Below, one piece after another: positions 22,836 to 32,005 of a stretch of DNA of 64,000 bases; position 1 is the first letter of the stretch; every line of letters starts with the position of its first letter. The notes under the pieces were generated by a model. It did not search any database. It was given only the letters and a program-made list of their open reading frames with translations, and was not told where the DNA came from. Location of the stretch: the NCBI RefSeq assembly GCF_045862395.1, contig NZ_AP023087.1, positions 2,480,001-2,544,000 of the forward strand, in the 5' to 3' direction. The stretch comes from Marinicellulosiphila megalodicopiae (GTDB lineage Bacteria; Pseudomonadota; Gammaproteobacteria; Pseudomonadales; Natronospirillaceae). Position numbers and translations under genes: made by a program.

Positions 22836-25181
22836 ATGAAAAACATTATCCGCTTTCTAGCCTTTATTATCATCAGTTTCAATACAGCCAATGCATCAGT
22901 GGTGACGTTAAAAGATGATAAAAATGGCATCAATGTTACTTCATATTTAGATGTACTTATTGATGAAAGCGGATATTTTAATGAATTTAATGTGCTCTAT
23001 GATCGAAATTTCAACCTCTGGAATTCGATTAAGCATAATGCAATAAATTATGGTTACTCAGATAAAACCTACTGGTTTAAAATAAAATTAGACGCAAGTG
23101 AATCCAAATCAAAAAAATGGGATCTTATATTTTCAAATTCGTTACTTAGTACGTTAGATATTTACAAAGTCACTGAAAATGGACCACGTTTAATATATCG
23201 ATCAGGAAGCAATCGAGCCTTTGCAAACAGAGAAGTCGATCATCATAAAATGATTGTGCCTGTAGATTTATACGAACCCTCAACCCTTTTGATTAAAATA
23301 CAAACCGAATTGGATTTTAGCTTAAATATAAAAGCCTGGCCTGATAATCAATTTTGGCAAAGCCTTCAATTTGCTGACAACATGAATTGGCTTTACTTTG
23401 GATTGATCGCAACAATGGTCATCTATAATTTATTTTTATACCTTTCAGTAAATGATCGCAGTTATTTGATTTATGTATTTTTCATAGGTTCTTATGGCGC
23501 CTATATCATGACTATTGATGGTTATGTGTTTCATTTATTTTGGCCAAAACAATTAGCCTTTGATAGCAACATGGCACACTTTAGTGCCGCAATCATGATC
23601 ACAACTGGGTTTCTTTTTTGCTTATCTTTTTTGAGGTTAAGACAATATTCCACCCATTTATTTTGGCTCTGCCAGTTCTCTGTAGTGATCAGCTTAATTA
23701 ACATTCCTGCTATATTTTTCTTATCGCCTCAGCTTTTATCTAAAATAATGATTGTACAAAGTATACTTGCTATGGCTATTGCAATCCTATGCTCTGCAGT
23801 TTGCACGATAAAAGGGTACAGACCCGCAATTTTCTTTTTATTGGGTTGGGTAGCATTATTTGTTGGTAATTTATTATTATTAATGACAAAAACGGGGTTA
23901 ATTTCAACCTTGGATGCTAGCACCACATTAATTTCAAAAATCGGTTCATCGTGCGAAGCATTATTTTTGTCATTCGCCCTTGCCCACCGTATTCGTGTAT
24001 TAAAAAGCCAAAGCGAAGAAGTGCATTTAAAATCAGAGGCACGCAAACAATTTTTAGCGAAAATGAGTCATGAAATTCGAACGCCACTTAATGGTATTTT
24101 AGGTATTGCAGAATTACTAAAAAACTCAAAATTAAATAGCGAACAAAAAACCTATGTCCAAACTATAAAAGATTCCGGCACATCATTATTAAGTTTAATT
24201 AACGACATTCTAGATCATAGTAAAATCGAATCTGGTAAATTAGAATTAGAAAACACCACATACAATTTAAAATTAATTATCGAGCAATGCAAAAACACCT
24301 TTTTACACGAAGCAAATCGAAAAAACATACAGTTAATTAGTAATATAGATCCTAATATTCCAGATTATTTATTAGGAGACAGTAATCGATTACGTCAGGT
24401 CATTATTAATTTACTAGGCAATGCATTCAAATTTTCAGACCATGGAAAAATTGAAGTGAATGTTCAGTTAATTCGAAGCAAGGCGCCTTTACTTTTAAAA
24501 TTTGAAATAATCGATCAAGGCATAGGGATTCCTGAACATATCCAACAAACATTATTTGAAGAATACCAACAAGCTGACTCATCCACTTCAAGAAAATACG
24601 GTGGTACTGGCTTAGGACTCACTATTTGCAAACAATTAGTTGAATTGATGGATGGCACTATCGGCATATTTAGTAAGCCTGACAAAGGATCAACCTTTTG
24701 GTTTACAATCAGCGCTCAAACATCACAATCCGTAGACACCAACAAAGACCCCATTGAAATTACACAATACGAATCAGGACTAAATATATTAATTGCAGAA
24801 GATAATTGTGTAAATCAAATGGTCATAAAAGGGTTATTAACACGAGAAAATCATAACACCACAATGACTGCCAATGGCGAAGAAGTCGTTGACGCCTTTA
24901 AAAATAATCCAGGGAAATTTGATTTGATATTAATGGATTGTGAAATGCCAATAACAGATGGATTTGAAGCCACAAGAAAAATTCGATCACTTGAGAAACA
25001 AAACAATTTAACAGAAACGAAGATTTTTGCCTTAACTGCCCATGCAACAAATGAGCACAGAGCATTAGCTATTGAATGCGGAATGGACGATTTTTTAATT
25101 AAACCGATAGCCATTGAAAAATTACGATCGGCATTATCCAATGCACACTGTTCAACTAAAAAACCAACAATTACAGCTTAG
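22836..25181 (+). CDS. 7TM-DISM hybrid histidine kinase with receiver domain
   Basis: This protein is 781 aa when started at MKNIIRFLAF (22836), which gives a proper signal peptide; the frame opens 13 codons earlier inside the previous gene. Domain order: signal peptide, a periplasmic 7TMR-DISMED2-like beta domain (about 30-175), seven transmembrane helices of the 7TMR-DISM type (about 185-385), HisKA with phospho-acceptor His412 in KMSHEIRTPLNG, HATPase_c with the N and G boxes (NLLGNAFKFSD, GTGLGLTICKQL), and a C-terminal receiver with Asp701 in MDCEMPITDG. There is no Hpt domain or output regulator nearby. DISMED domains are thought to bind small ligands, and the upstream amino-acid-binding lipoprotein may present one; this is inference. 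Confidence 0.92.
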   Translation: MKNIIRFLAFIIISFNTANASVVTLKDDKNGINVTSYLDVLIDESGYFNEFNVLYDRNFNLWNSIKHNAINYGYSDKTYWFKIKLDASESKSKKWDLIFSNSLLSTLDIYKVTENGPRLIYRSGSNRAFANREVDHHKMIVPVDLYEPSTLLIKIQTELDFSLNIKAWPDNQFWQSLQFADNMNWLYFGLIATMVIYNLFLYLSVNDRSYLIYVFFIGSYGAYIMTIDGYVFHLFWPKQLAFDSNMAHFSAAIMITTGFLFCLSFLRLRQYSTHLFWLCQFSVVISLINIPAIFFLSPQLLSKIMIVQSILAMAIAILCSAVCTIKGYRPAIFFLLGWVALFVGNLLLLMTKTGLISTLDASTTLISKIGSSCEALFLSFALAHRIRVLKSQSEEVHLKSEARKQFLAKMSHEIRTPLNGILGIAELLKNSKLNSEQKTYVQTIKDSGTSLLSLINDILDHSKIESGKLELENTTYNLKLIIEQCKNTFLHEANRKNIQLISNIDPNIPDYLLGDSNRLRQVIINLLGNAFKFSDHGKIEVNVQLIRSKAPLLLKFEIIDQGIGIPEHIQQTLFEEYQQADSSTSRKYGGTGLGLTICKQLVELMDGTIGIFSKPDKGSTFWFTISAQTSQSVDTNKDPIEITQYESGLNILIAEDNCVNQMVIKGLLTRENHNTTMTANGEEVVDAFKNNPGKFDLILMDCEMPITDGFEATRKIRSLEKQNNLTETKIFALTAHATNEHRALAIECGMDDFLIKPIAIEKLRSALSNAHCSTKKPTITA

Positions 25182-25213
25182 TTATTGATCATTTTTTGAT
25201 TTATTTGCACAAA

Positions 25214-26080
25214 CTAAAGCGCCCAATGCACATTAAATCCTAAGCGAATAATTTGTGTGGTATGTTTTGGGTACTCCACAACGGTTGTGATATCGAACTC
25301 ATCATTAAATGGCTCTACAACTGTCAATTCAACGGCATCACGATATAAATAATCCCATTCCAGTAAAAACCCAGCATGCACTTTATGAGTTAATTTCTTA
25401 CTGATTCCAAAATTTGAATGAATAGAATACCCTCTGGCATTATCAAAAAAAAGATCCGTGTATTGAGTATTTTCAGCTCGAGTAAATGCTGGGATACCAA
25501 ATAACAAATGACCATAATAGCGCCAATCATTATGAGTTAATCGCCCTGAATCAAAATCAAACCCTGAATTTAAAATAATTTCAGCTTTGGTTTCTTCAAT
25601 TAATTGCCAATCAAAATCGATATATTGCGATGTTGGATCAAAGCGCTTAAATGTATGTAATGAATATTCTAAACCTGCCACCCATTTTAATCGGGAAAGC
25701 ATTTGTTGATAATAATAAATACGTTTTGTATTTAAAGTATAGGTCATTGAATTTTCTTGAAATAATAAATTATTATTTGATAACCGCCATTGTTCGTCCA
25801 CCCTTGAAGGATAAATAGTCGATATTGATTCAATCATTAATAATTGAGTGTCAGATAATTTATGAACCCCACCATTTCGCATAATAGGATTATAAATCAC
25901 AGTTTTTGACTGAACAGGCAATACATTTGCCAACTCTTGATACTCAATTCGCTCGACATTAATCGCTGAAAAAAAACTAAATTTTTCTAGTTTCTCTGCA
26001 GCATTTAACTTAAAAGCAAACGCCGAATGACTCAAGACACATCCAAGAATACATGTAATAAAACGTAACCAAACAACCAT
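25214..26080 (-). CDS. Exported protein, possible outer-membrane beta-barrel, unknown function
   Basis: This 288-aa protein begins with a signal peptide (MVVWLRFITCILGCVLSHSAFA). The rest alternates hydrophobic and polar residues with many aromatics: YYYQQMLSRLKWVAGLEYSL, DWRYYGHLLFGI, HAGFLLEWDYLYRD, IIRLGFNVHWAL. That pattern is what a small beta-barrel shows, although the last residue is Leu rather than the usual Phe. No family is recognised. It converges with the sensor kinase (33 bases apart) and lies 155 bp downstream of the insertion sequence. Confidence 0.6.
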   Translation of the reverse strand: MVVWLRFITCILGCVLSHSAFAFKLNAAEKLEKFSFFSAINVERIEYQELANVLPVQSKTVIYNPIMRNGGVHKLSDTQLLMIESISTIYPSRVDEQWRLSNNNLLFQENSMTYTLNTKRIYYYQQMLSRLKWVAGLEYSLHTFKRFDPTSQYIDFDWQLIEETKAEIILNSGFDFDSGRLTHNDWRYYGHLLFGIPAFTRAENTQYTDLFFDNARGYSIHSNFGISKKLTHKVHAGFLLEWDYLYRDAVELTVVEPFNDEFDITTVVEYPKHTTQIIRLGFNVHWAL

Positions 26081-26226
26081 AGTAATTTATACTGTCAACA
26101 CACTATTTTACTGTAGCAGTGAGACTTAAATTTTAAGGTTTTTTATGAAGTTATTTGGCAACGTTTTGTAAAGACTCTAATTACTAAAGCTCAAATATTA
26201 AACATTTCATTGCATGTATTTTCAAT

Positions 26227-26234
26227 ATTACAAA
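26227..26234. repeat. Target site duplication, left copy
   Basis: The 8-bp sequence attacaaa abuts the left inverted repeat of the insertion sequence and is repeated exactly at 27299-27306. IS1595-family elements make 8-bp duplications. Confidence 0.93.
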
Positions 26235-27298
26235 GGCTATGTTTAAAAATTATGTTGCTGTATCTGCAACAGCTTGAATTCTAACAATTTTTCCCGCTCA
26301 TTTAAATTTTCAGAAAACACCTGATATTTATGCCAAGCCAACATCCTAAACCAGCCCAGATATTTCGGTAAATACTTACTCGCCACCCCATGCATTTTTA
26401 AATACCACTGTTTCAATTGTGAGTGATAATTGTTGATATTTTGAATATGAAACACGCCTTCTTTAGTACGCGCATTGGTTAACACAACATGATGCAAATG
26501 ATGATTTTCACAAATTCGATGATACGCAGGCTGGCCGTCAGTACATAAAATGGATTCATCCACAATTTTTGAGCCTAAATACATCTCGATTTCGTCACCG
26601 GTTACTTGCTTTAATACATGATCAAACTCGTGATGATTCCGGTCCATCGCGGTTAACACTGCCACCCAATCTGTATTATTAAGCCCTTTTGTTGAGGCGT
26701 TTGTGCCGCGTTTTCGCGCTGGCCGATTAAGGTGTTTGTTGCCTTTTTTAGATTCTCGAAAGTAAGTTTCGTCAGCCTCAATAATGCCTTCAAGCCTGTC
26801 TTCAAAGGTGTTTTCGGCTGCATTCATATAACGGTGGCGCCAGTTAAAAGACGTCACCGAACTGATGCCCACTTTTTTAGCACAAACCCGAATGCTGTCT
26901 TGGTCCAACATATGCTCTAAATAGGTTTGCCAGTCATCGGCTTTATGCTGATAAAAATACGCGCTGCCTCTTGTGCACACAAATGTCTTTTGACAATTAT
27001 TACAATAAAACCGTTGGCGGCCGTTGCTTTTGCCGTATTTTCGCAAACGCTCACTTTCGCAGTGAATGCACTTTCCATGAGAAATGCACTCTTTTGCTAA
27101 ACGCTCTAAAATGGGGTTTTCTTGCAATGTTAGTGTTTGGACAAGCTTTTGTTTTTGTACCGGATCTAATTTAGCGGCTTGTTTTATTAATTTTTGAAAT
27201 TGTTGACGGTTCATATTACGACCCTTAGTTAATCTATAACTTTAGGTTAGATCGTGAAATGAATTTTGCTAGTAGCAACAAAAATGTTAAACATAGCC
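26235..27298 (-). mobile_element. Complete IS1595-family insertion sequence, 1064 bp
   Basis: The element is bounded by inverted repeats that begin ggctatgtttaa (26235-26246; complement at 27287-27298). They continue imperfectly, about 22 of 25 positions matching through tgttgct. Perfect 8-bp duplications (attacaaa) flank it and a single intact transposase fills it. Matching ends, duplications and an open frame all point to a recent and possibly still active insertion. It landed 4 bases from the stop codon of the gene at 27311-28084, leaving that gene intact. Confidence 0.93.
26243..27214 (-). CDS. IS1595-family (ISXO2-like) DDE transposase
   Basis: This 323-aa protein has an N-terminal zinc ribbon CIHCESERLRKYGKSN...FYCNNC (about 49-75), then a helix-turn-helix-like segment DSIRVCAKKVGISSVTSFNWRHRYM. 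The ISXO2-type catalytic domain starts with the first Asp in IIEADETYFRES and a second Asp in VDESILCTDGQPAYH. The late His/Asn-rich part (NINNYHSQLKQWYLKMHGVASKYLPKYLGWFRML) carries the third acidic or Asn ligand typical of this family. Its stop codon lies within the left inverted repeat of the element. Confidence 0.95.
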   Translation of the reverse strand: MNRQQFQKLIKQAAKLDPVQKQKLVQTLTLQENPILERLAKECISHGKCIHCESERLRKYGKSNGRQRFYCNNCQKTFVCTRGSAYFYQHKADDWQTYLEHMLDQDSIRVCAKKVGISSVTSFNWRHRYMNAAENTFEDRLEGIIEADETYFRESKKGNKHLNRPARKRGTNASTKGLNNTDWVAVLTAMDRNHHEFDHVLKQVTGDEIEMYLGSKIVDESILCTDGQPAYHRICENHHLHHVVLTNARTKEGVFHIQNINNYHSQLKQWYLKMHGVASKYLPKYLGWFRMLAWHKYQVFSENLNEREKLLEFKLLQIQQHNF

Positions 27299-27306
27299 AT
27301 TACAAA
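27299..27306. repeat. Target site duplication, right copy
   Basis: The sequence attacaaa lies directly after the right inverted repeat and is identical to the copy at 26227-26234. Confidence 0.93.
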
Positions 27307-27310
27307 AGTA

Positions 27311-28084
27311 TCAATTCAGCTTTCCAGGAACCACATTGATGTATTTCATGTGCTGTTGTATAGATTGCTTTGTATCAATTTCAAAGGTTACATTTTTAAA
27401 CTCTTCCAAAGCCATCTTAGGAAGCATTTGATAGGTTTGGGGCGGGTTAATCCAAAATGTAGAAACCTTTAATGTTTCAGGGTTAAATGTTTTAAATCCA
27501 TAAAACCAAACATCGTCCAAATCAACAAGTAACGATTTATAAGTAAATCGACGAACAGTGAATTCTAATTCTGTCCAAGGATCCATCGGCTCTTTATGTG
27601 TATTGAAGGTTTCAGGATACTCTAAATAATCTTCATAAAAAGTACTTACCAAACCTAATGGATTGATTGCATACCCAACATAGCTAATTAATTCAAAAGT
27701 GCTTGCAGGATATTTAACGCCTTTTATATCACCTGTATTCCATTGATGGATCCAGCCGTTTTGAAAATACAAATTAAACTCTTGGCTGACTGCTTCATTT
27801 TTATACATGGTCACGAAAAAATCATTCGCGCTGTAGAACACCTCTTGAGTAGTAACGCGCCCTTCGCTTGACTCGACTTCCATTTTTAAATAACTTTTTT
27901 TATGTGTTTTCAGTAGTCGTTCGGTTAATAGCTTGGTTTTAGCAATTATGGGTTTATCTTTATGTTTTAAAGCCTGTTGTTCTATATTACTTAAAATAGT
28001 TTCAATTTGTTCATCCCATGTATTAGCTGAACTAAAAAAAGACACACTTAACACACCCAACATTAACATCGCTTTCTTGAACAT
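27311..28084 (-). CDS. Exported protein of unknown function
   Basis: This 257-aa protein has a signal peptide (MFKKAMLMLGVLSVSFFSSA) and then a soluble domain rich in aromatic and acidic residues. No cysteines or catalytic motif stand out. Segments such as EVFYSANDFFVTMYKNEAVS and NLYFQNGWIHQWNTGDIKGVKYPASTFELISY look like beta strands, as in periplasmic lipid-handling or lipocalin-type folds, but I recognise no family. The IS1595 element sits just after its stop, so any downstream cotranscribed partner has been separated from it. Confidence 0.65.
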   Translation of the reverse strand: MFKKAMLMLGVLSVSFFSSANTWDEQIETILSNIEQQALKHKDKPIIAKTKLLTERLLKTHKKSYLKMEVESSEGRVTTQEVFYSANDFFVTMYKNEAVSQEFNLYFQNGWIHQWNTGDIKGVKYPASTFELISYVGYAINPLGLVSTFYEDYLEYPETFNTHKEPMDPWTELEFTVRRFTYKSLLVDLDDVWFYGFKTFNPETLKVSTFWINPPQTYQMLPKMALEEFKNVTFEIDTKQSIQQHMKYINVVPGKLN

Positions 28085-28126
28085 CTATTTACTCCAACTA
28101 AACTCGAAATGAAAAATTTAAACCTA

Positions 28127-29053
28127 TTAAAATTTCTGAATTTTTGAAAATAACCAAGGAATCATGAACGTAACCCAAACGCCTAAACATACATAACGCA
28201 GCTGGTAAATGAGATTGGCTATTAACGTTTGAGTATCGTTAAATACCCGATAAAATATCATACTCATTAAAACATATAGCCCAATTAATAAAATCAAACC
28301 AAGTACAATTTTGATAGATTTAATTACCCACCTATTTGATTCGCTAGAAATTAAATAGCGTCGATCTAAAATCAGCCCTAACACACCACCAATTAACACG
28401 CCAGAAGCGGACAATAGTGATTTTCTAAATTCAAAGGTTTCATGCAACACTACCGCCATCAGCTGCATCAAAAGCATAAAGACGATCATATACAGAACTT
28501 GAGTCAAGATTGGCTTCATTTCAAACCATGTAAATACACGTTGATGCCATTTAATAAATACAATCAATCCAAAAACCCCCATTAACAAACCTAATATGAC
28601 ATCTTGTAAAAAGTGTACACCTAACACCATTCTTGAAAGACTCATAAGTACAATCCAAAAAACCGCCAAAACCGCAATCTTTTTGTGGGTGCGATAGAAG
28701 AAAGCTAAAAACCCGACAAACACGACACTTAACCAAACATGACCGCTTGGCAAACCATATCCAGATTGATCAACGGTAGCTTCAAATAAATGAGGCGCTA
28801 CATCAAAAGGCCTTGGTCTTGCAAAAAACAACTTCAATACATTCATCACAATCGCATTGCTCATTATTAAAATAAATAATTGAACACCTAATCGCTTATT
28901 TAAAGCCCAATAAATGATAGGCAAAAGAATTAAAAACCCTCGTTCACCTCCTGCAAAATGCATAAATTTCCACAACCCACTTGTGATTGGCAAATACCAT
29001 GAATGAAAAAACAAAACAATATCCAGCCCTACCCCTGTTTCCAAAGCACTCAT
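28127..29053 (-). CDS. PAP2-family membrane phosphatase
   Basis: This 308-aa integral membrane protein has the three PAP2 (type 2 phosphatidic acid phosphatase) motifs: K74xxxxR79P80 in KLFFARPRP, P102SGH105 in LPSGHVW, and S140R141...H147...D151 in SRMVLGVHFLQD. His147 is the expected nucleophile. Family members dephosphorylate phosphatidate, PG-phosphate or undecaprenyl pyrophosphate on the periplasmic face. A second hydrophobic half (about 185-300, four more segments) extends beyond the usual roughly 200-aa core; its role is unknown. The ATG follows the recJ stop directly (TAAATG), so it is probably translated from recJ mRNA. Confidence 0.9.
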   Translation of the reverse strand: MSALETGVGLDIVLFFHSWYLPITSGLWKFMHFAGGERGFLILLPIIYWALNKRLGVQLFILIMSNAIVMNVLKLFFARPRPFDVAPHLFEATVDQSGYGLPSGHVWLSVVFVGFLAFFYRTHKKIAVLAVFWIVLMSLSRMVLGVHFLQDVILGLLMGVFGLIVFIKWHQRVFTWFEMKPILTQVLYMIVFMLLMQLMAVVLHETFEFRKSLLSASGVLIGGVLGLILDRRYLISSESNRWVIKSIKIVLGLILLIGLYVLMSMIFYRVFNDTQTLIANLIYQLRYVCLGVWVTFMIPWLFSKIQKF

Positions 29054-30763
29054 TTAAATCACCTCTATATATTGAATTAACCATTGTACTGAAAGTTGAG
29101 ACCTGAAATCATTCACATCTAACTGATACACCACCTTTGCCTGAGTCGCTTGATTTGGCCAAATATTTAAATCCACATTGAAGCAAATTGCATCAAATTG
29201 CGCATTGGTCCCTGTGGGATTAACCACCAATTTCAAATGATTTTTTCCAACTATACGTTGTGAAACAATATTTACATTGGCATCAAAACAAGGACTTGGA
29301 AAATGCTGTCCCCATGGCTGAACAGCCTTTAACAGGCTTGCTATTTCGATGGTCATATCTTTTTGAGCCAACTCCCCGTCGGTGTAAAGAATTTGAGTTG
29401 GCGATTCGCCATTAAATGCCTCACTGACAACCCTGGCAAATTGTTGCTGAAAACAGTCAAAATCTTCACGCTGAATACTTAAACCAGCGGCCATCGCATG
29501 TCCGCCAAATTTCGATAATAAAGCAGGAAACCGCTTAGCAATCACATCCAATCCATCACGAATATGAAATCCTTCAATGGACCGAGACGATCCTTTGATC
29601 ATGCCGTTTTCAGCTCCAGCAAAAATAATGACTGGGCGATGCAAACGCTCTTTAATACGAGACGCTAAAATTCCAATCACCCCTTCATGCCAATCTTCTT
29701 GAAACAAACAAACCCCTAAAGGTAAATCATCCGTTTGAATTTTATCTAAATACATTAATGCCTGTTGTTGCATCGACTGTTCGATCTGTTTGCGCTCTTG
29801 ATTTAAATCATTTAATTCAGAAGCCATTTCTAATGCGATTTGTGGGTTGGTTTCTAACAAACAATTAATACCCAAGCTGATATCATCTAAACGGCCGGCT
29901 GCATTTAATCTCGGCCCTACAATAAACCCAAAATCTGAAGACACGATTTTCTGGTAATCTTTTCCTGCAATTTTAACTAACGCTTTTATTCCCTCTAAAC
30001 AATGGCCCTGTCGAATTCTTGCTAATCCCTGTTGAACGAAAATTCGATTATCTTTACTTAAACTCACCACATCGGCAATGGTCGCTAACGCGACAAGATC
30101 AAGTCGTTCACTGATATTAGGGGCTGTATTTTTATCAAAAATGCCAATTTCAATTAGTTTAGCTCGAAGCGCGGCCATAACATAAAACGCCACAGCGCAA
30201 CCGCAAGCACTTTTATTTTCAAATTCACAACCGGGTTGATTTGGATTGACAATAGCATCGGCATTGGGCAATTGATCACCGGCTAAATGATGATCCGTCA
30301 CCAATACTTTTACCCCCATCTGTTTCGCCCTAGCCACCCCTTCAATGCTTGCAATCCCGTTATCTACTGTCATGATAAGATCGGGATTTTTTAGCATGAC
30401 AACATCAACAATTTCAGGACTTAATCCATAACCAAATTCAAAACGATTAGGCACCACAAACTCAACATGATTCGCCCCTAACTGCTTTAATAACAACACA
30501 CAAAGTGACGTAGAAGTGGCGCCATCCACATCAAAATCCCCAACTATAATAATATGCTGTTGTTGAATTATGGCCTCAACCAACAGATCAACCGCTTGTT
30601 CGATGCCTTTTAATTTTTTATAGGAAGTTAAGTTTTTAAGAGAAAGCGCTAAGTCATCAATACATTGAACAGCACGGTTTTCATAAATACGTTGCAATAA
30701 TGGCGTGTGATTTAAATCACTAAGATTAGATTGAGGTTTTCTGCGAACGATGAGCTTATTCAT
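29054..30763 (-). CDS. recJ: Single-stranded-DNA-specific 5'-3' exonuclease RecJ
   Basis: This 569-aa protein has the normal RecJ length. DHH-family catalytic motifs are present: GDFDVDGATS (Asp76, Asp78, Asp80), TVDNGI (Asp134) and the DHH triplet Asp157-His158-His159. The DHHA1 domain follows, with SRSIEGFHIRDGL and KFGGHAMAAGLSI, and then a C-terminal OB fold. It acts in RecF-pathway recombination, mismatch repair and base excision repair in the cytoplasm. It heads a two-gene unit with the PAP2 gene and is divergent from the EgtD-like gene. Confidence 0.96.
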   Translation of the reverse strand: MNKLIVRRKPQSNLSDLNHTPLLQRIYENRAVQCIDDLALSLKNLTSYKKLKGIEQAVDLLVEAIIQQQHIIIVGDFDVDGATSTSLCVLLLKQLGANHVEFVVPNRFEFGYGLSPEIVDVVMLKNPDLIMTVDNGIASIEGVARAKQMGVKVLVTDHHLAGDQLPNADAIVNPNQPGCEFENKSACGCAVAFYVMAALRAKLIEIGIFDKNTAPNISERLDLVALATIADVVSLSKDNRIFVQQGLARIRQGHCLEGIKALVKIAGKDYQKIVSSDFGFIVGPRLNAAGRLDDISLGINCLLETNPQIALEMASELNDLNQERKQIEQSMQQQALMYLDKIQTDDLPLGVCLFQEDWHEGVIGILASRIKERLHRPVIIFAGAENGMIKGSSRSIEGFHIRDGLDVIAKRFPALLSKFGGHAMAAGLSIQREDFDCFQQQFARVVSEAFNGESPTQILYTDGELAQKDMTIEIASLLKAVQPWGQHFPSPCFDANVNIVSQRIVGKNHLKLVVNPTGTNAQFDAICFNVDLNIWPNQATQAKVVYQLDVNDFRSQLSVQWLIQYIEVI

Positions 30764-30907
30764 ACATATAAATCGATAAATAAAAAAGTCAGTATAAACG
30801 ATGTGGATTATTTGCCCAAACCAGATTTATGAACTACCTTATAAAGTGGATTTTACATTTAGGGGATAAATGTAGAAATTAATCTATTTTTTAAAAGGGA
30901 ACGATTT

Positions 30908-31867
30908 ATGAGCCTAGCATTTGCCGATTTATTTAATTTATCTTCGGATCAACTATACGAGGACGTATTGCGCGGCCTAGTGCACCCAAAACAAAAATTC
31001 ATTCCCAATCATTACTTTTTTGATACCCAAGGCACCACTTATTACGATGAAATGATCGATAGCGCTGAACATTACCCAACTCATTGTGAAATCAGTATTT
31101 TGCATAATCAATCTGATGAAATTAAAGAGGCCCTAGGATCCAACGTTACTTTGTTTGAATTAGGCTGCCAAGACAGTATTAAAACTCGATTATTATTAGA
31201 TAGTTTAGAAGAAAATACCCATTATATTGCGATTGACAGCAACCAAGAATCTTTAATCAATCATGTTGATCAACTTAATTGCATCTACTCAAGCATGACC
31301 ATTTCAGCATTTGAGCAAAATTATTTTGAAACAATCTATCTTCCAGAGAAAATATGCCACAAAAGCAATAAAGTCATTTTTATTGCAGGTTCTCATATTT
31401 GTAATCTTGCCCCTGAAAAAGCTGTTAGATTTTTAAGAAATTTAAAAAAACAATTTAAAAATGGAACAAAAATACTTATCGGCCACGATTTACCCAAAGC
31501 CCCAAACATACTAGAAGCCGCTTATAACGACAAAAAAGGCTGTGCAGCCCGATTCAATTTAAATTTATTAAGTAGAATCAACCGCGAACTAAAAAGCGAT
31601 TTTGATCTTTCTTCTTTTCAGCATCGCGTCATTTATAATCAACAACAAAAAAGAGTCGAAACGCATCTTGTTTCCCTTGCTCATCAATCTGTGAATATTA
31701 ATGGTCATAAAATTTATTTTACTAAAGGCGAAAGCATACTGACTCAAAATATTTATAAATACAATCACTTACAATTTACCCAATTGTTAAGTGAAGCAGG
31801 ATGGAAAAGCATCGAATATTGGGGAGATTCAAAAGGTTGGTATAACCTGCAACTTGCAAAATGTTAA
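30908..31867 (+). CDS. EgtD-like histidine/amine N-methyltransferase family protein
   Basis: This 319-aa SAM-dependent methyltransferase is of the EgtD (histidine N-alpha-methyltransferase, DUF2260-type) family. The SAM-binding site is FELGCQDSIKTR (83-94) where FELGSGxSxKT is common. The C-terminal family signatures GHDLPKAPNILEAAYND and RFNLNLLSRINRELKSDFDL are intact. The N-terminal EYYPTR-like substrate motif is changed to EHYPTHCE (54-61). EgtD trimethylates histidine for ergothioneine, and partners with EgtB or OvoA-type enzymes that are not adjacent here. The substrate may differ. AAAAGGGA lies before the ATG, and the gene is monocistronic. Confidence 0.85.
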   Translation: MSLAFADLFNLSSDQLYEDVLRGLVHPKQKFIPNHYFFDTQGTTYYDEMIDSAEHYPTHCEISILHNQSDEIKEALGSNVTLFELGCQDSIKTRLLLDSLEENTHYIAIDSNQESLINHVDQLNCIYSSMTISAFEQNYFETIYLPEKICHKSNKVIFIAGSHICNLAPEKAVRFLRNLKKQFKNGTKILIGHDLPKAPNILEAAYNDKKGCAARFNLNLLSRINRELKSDFDLSSFQHRVIYNQQQKRVETHLVSLAHQSVNINGHKIYFTKGESILTQNIYKYNHLQFTQLLSEAGWKSIEYWGDSKGWYNLQLAKC

Positions 31868-32005
31868 TTTAAATTGAAATGATTCATAAAAAATAGAATT
31901 CAATAAAAAATAACTGAATCCAGCCTTAATAAATACAAGCTAATTATTGAGAGGCTTTAACGCCTCTGATATGCTTGTCATACTTTTTAATTTATGAGAT
32001 CTACA

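Noticed and set aside
31950..31967. Terminator after the EgtD-like gene (AGAGGC/GCCTCT hairpin)
   Set aside because: The stem is only six pairs and neither side has a T tract, so it is not called.
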